Source of the DNA: Lachnospiraceae bacterium
GTDB taxonomy: Bacteria > Bacillota > Clostridia > Lachnospirales > Lachnospiraceae
Direction of reading: 5' to 3'
Assembly: GCA_009774145.1 (NCBI GenBank)
Contig: VSND01000125.1
Location: 1 to 5,948 of the forward strand
DNA: 5,948 nt
The position numbers and the translations under genes are program-made. Of the stretch, positions 4,503 through 5,948 are shown piece by piece (the stretch's first letter is position 1; each line of letters starts with the position of its first letter). Under the pieces are notes generated by a model that was not told the origin of the DNA, searched no databases, and saw nothing but the letters and a program-made list of their open reading frames with translations.

Positions 4503-5787
4503 GATTAATTATAACCGATTGGGATATGAAATTAAAAGGGATTTTACAAACTTTTCCGTAAAAATTTCACAGAAGTTAAAACGCCCACAGCAGAAGTTTG
4601 TCCATCAGATGGTTTATGGCATACTTGCAGGTAACAAACTGCATCTGAGCGAAATCGCCCGCTCCCTGAAAGAAAACATCACACTGAAAAAGACGATTGA
4701 CCGACTGTCCAGGAACTTAAATGCCTTTGACGAAAAGCGGGCTGTGATGCAGGACTATCTTTCCCTTGTAAAACGGCATGCCAAAGAAGATTACGCGGTG
4801 ATTGTCATTGACAACTCAGATATCGCAAAGCCGGCAAGCAGAAAGCTTGAGGCGCTCTCCGAAATACGTGACGGGAGCACCGGTGAGATCACACGGGGAT
4901 ATCTGACAATTGAAGCTGCCGTGCTGTCTGAATCCGGGAAGATGCCCCTTCCAGTCTACGAGAAAGTATTTTCGGCGGCAGAAGAAGGGTTTGTAAGTGA
5001 AACCCATGAAAATCTGTGCTGCCTTTCGTCCCTTTCTGAAAACTTCGGCCCGAAACGTGTCCGTACCCTCGACCGCGGATTTGATGCCAATGACTATTAC
5101 CGCTGTTTCCTGAAACGCGGGGAGCGTTTTGTCATCCGTGCAAAAAAGAACCGGAATGTCATCTATAACGGGAAGACATGTAACATCATGGATGTGGCAT
5201 CAAAATATAAAGGAGCCTGCCGCATGGACTTTAAAGATAAACGTGGCAAAAACGTCCAGTGTAAAATGAGCTGCATACCCGTACGGCTCTGTGAATTCCC
5301 ATCCAAAGAGCTGGTGCTGACGGTAGTGTATGGCTTTGGCGGGGAACCCATGCTCCTGCTCTCCAATTTGAAAATGCAGGAAAAGAAAAAGCTGTGCCAC
5401 ATCATCACCAGAGTGTATCTGCTCCGGTGGCGGATTGAGGAATATTTCAAGTTCAAAAAACAGCAGTTTGAACTTGAGGATTTACGTGTAATGTCCCTGC
5501 AGTCTATCCGCAGCCTGAATTTCTTCGCCACCCTTGCGGCAGGGTATATTAGCCTTATATCGTCCAGCCACAGGGAAAGTATATTCCTGAAAGAATTAAA
5601 GGAATGTTCCAAACGTATTTATGAGGTTCCCAAGTTTATTTTTTATGCATTAGGCTATGCAATAAATCGCGTCCTGGGCATGAGCCGGACAGGCATACAG
5701 GGCTTTCTTACGAAAAAAGTCAAATCACAACAGATGAATCTGTTTGAGCACTTTAAAATAGAGGATACCGGGGCATTTGTATTCTGA
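4501..5787 (+). CDS. IS4-superfamily DDE transposase
   Basis: A 428-aa cut-and-paste transposase with an RNase H-like fold. The first acidic residue is D104 in VIVIDNSD and the second is D191 in TLDRGFD. The third is E313 within the IS4 YREK signature Y306-x2-R309-x3-E313-x6-K320 (YLLRWRIEEYFKFKK), which fits the Y-(2)-R-(3)-E-(6)-K spacing exactly. A basic N-terminal region (about 10-75) probably binds the terminal repeats, and an insertion rich in beta strands separates D191 from E313, as in this superfamily. I chose the start at 4501 because AAAGGAG (4485-4491) lies 9 nt upstream. The frame is open from an ATG at 4432, but that codon has no ribosome site and lies upstream of the predicted transcript start. 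The stop codon touches the right terminal repeat. The gene is intact and likely active. Confidence 0.92.
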   Translation: MINYNRLGYEIKRDFTNFSVKISQKLKRPQQKFVHQMVYGILAGNKLHLSEIARSLKENITLKKTIDRLSRNLNAFDEKRAVMQDYLSLVKRHAKEDYAVIVIDNSDIAKPASRKLEALSEIRDGSTGEITRGYLTIEAAVLSESGKMPLPVYEKVFSAAEEGFVSETHENLCCLSSLSENFGPKRVRTLDRGFDANDYYRCFLKRGERFVIRAKKNRNVIYNGKTCNIMDVASKYKGACRMDFKDKRGKNVQCKMSCIPVRLCEFPSKELVLTVVYGFGGEPMLLLSNLKMQEKKKLCHIITRVYLLRWRIEEYFKFKKQQFELEDLRVMSLQSIRSLNFFATLAAGYISLISSSHRESIFLKELKECSKRIYEVPKFIFYALGYAINRVLGMSRTGIQGFLTKKVKSQQMNLFEHFKIEDTGAFVF

Positions 5788-5804
5788 AAATGGGGAAACT
5801 CAAA
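5787..5804 (-). repeat. Right terminal inverted repeat of the IS4-type element
   Basis: AAAATGGGGAAACTCAAA, a perfect 18-bp complement of the left repeat. Its first base is the last base of the transposase stop codon. Confidence 0.9.
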
Positions 5805-5876
5805 TTCAATATGCATTGCAGCAGCAGGCAAATTATAGTAAAATATAATCAGGATTTGATAGAGAGGTGCTTGTCA

Positions 5877-5948
5877 ATGGAAAGCAATATTGAGTATATA
5901 CAGCTGTTTATGGAATATGAATCAGATGATATGCCTGTGGTATATTTT
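5877..5948 (+). CDS. 5' end of an unidentified gene, cut by the window edge
   Basis: The first 24 codons read MESNIEYIQLFMEYESDDMP and then VVYF, open to the window end. AGAGAGG (5861-5867) lies 9 nt before the ATG, and a TATAAT at 5844-5849 could serve as a -10, without a good -35. The acidic stretch ESDDMPVVYF faintly recalls small proteins of unknown function with a 'DDxPVxxY' strand near the N-terminus, but this is too short to assign a family. It is the first gene beyond the IS4-type element and probably belongs to the original chromosomal or accessory context. Confidence 0.55.
   Translation, partial: MESNIEYIQLFMEYESDDMPVVYF

Larger units (their letters stand above)
4382..5804 (+). mobile_element. 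IS4-superfamily insertion sequence, complete
   Basis: A 1423-bp element bounded by perfect 18-bp terminal inverted repeats and carrying a single intact transposase gene. The left repeat begins directly after the right end of the IS200-type element. IS4-type elements usually leave 8-13-bp target duplications. I see none: the left flank reads GGGGGTCCTGAC and the right flank TTCAATATGCAT. The copy may therefore derive from recombination between copies, or the duplication was lost. I do not know the named IS it belongs to. Confidence 0.87.

Noticed and set aside
5163..5612. 149-codon - strand open frame inside the IS4-type transposase
   Set aside because: Antisense to a conserved catalytic region including the YREK motif; it is explained by codon composition of the real gene.
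4370..5816. Target-site duplication for the IS4-type element
   Set aside because: Compared GGGGGTCCTGAC on the left with TTCAATATGCAT on the right; no matching direct repeat, even allowing the ends to shift by a few bases.
1..5948. CRISPR array, tRNA or rRNA genes
   Set aside because: No regularly spaced long repeats, no cloverleaf with TTCGA-type arm, and no rRNA-like conserved stretches were found on either strand.

Overview
The window looks like accessory DNA from a low-to-moderate GC Bacillota, most likely a gut Clostridia/Lachnospiraceae-type bacterium. Reasons: strong AGGAGG-type ribosome sites, a T-box riboswitch, an Rpn-type nuclease of the kind common in Lachnospiraceae, and IS200, IS4-superfamily and IS256-type insertion sequences. 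The assignment rests on family recognition, not on a search.

Layout. Positions 1-294 are GC-rich and hold no credible gene, only possible decayed coding sequence. A 5'-truncated Rpn-family (PD-(D/E)XK) nuclease/transposase gene runs on the + strand to 1008 and ends at a 15-bp hairpin (1042-1078). Positions 1081-1450 are non-coding, with a possible IS256-type end near 1129 and two GC-rich hairpins. A 42-codon C-terminal scrap of an IS256 (mutator) transposase lies on the - strand at 1451-1579. It overlaps by 4 nt the stop codon of thrS (1576-3345, - strand), a threonyl-tRNA synthetase without the usual N-terminal TGS domain. thrS has a complete control region: a sigma70-type promoter (3657-3685) and a T-box leader with an ACC (Thr) specifier, T-box sequence and intrinsic terminator.

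Upstream of thrS on the + strand are two abutting insertion sequences. One is an IS200-type element (about 3716-4381) with tnpA and paired TGA-triloop hairpins at its ends. The other is an IS4-superfamily element (4382-5804) with perfect 18-bp terminal inverted repeats and a 428-aa DDE transposase carrying a perfect YREK signature. After them, at 5877, begins a gene cut by the window end.

How the parts work together. thrS is the one intact housekeeping-type gene, controlled by uncharged tRNA-Thr. It is bracketed by mobile-element debris on its 3' side and live-looking insertion sequences on its 5' side. Both insertion sequences carry a 12-bp perfect inverted repeat whose 3' arm covers the transposase ribosome site (IS200) or the start codon (IS4), and whose 5' arm lies at or before an extended -10 promoter. 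This would silence translation from read-through transcripts but not from native ones. The IS200 element also has a compact run of stem-loops between tnpA and its right end that no gene explains.
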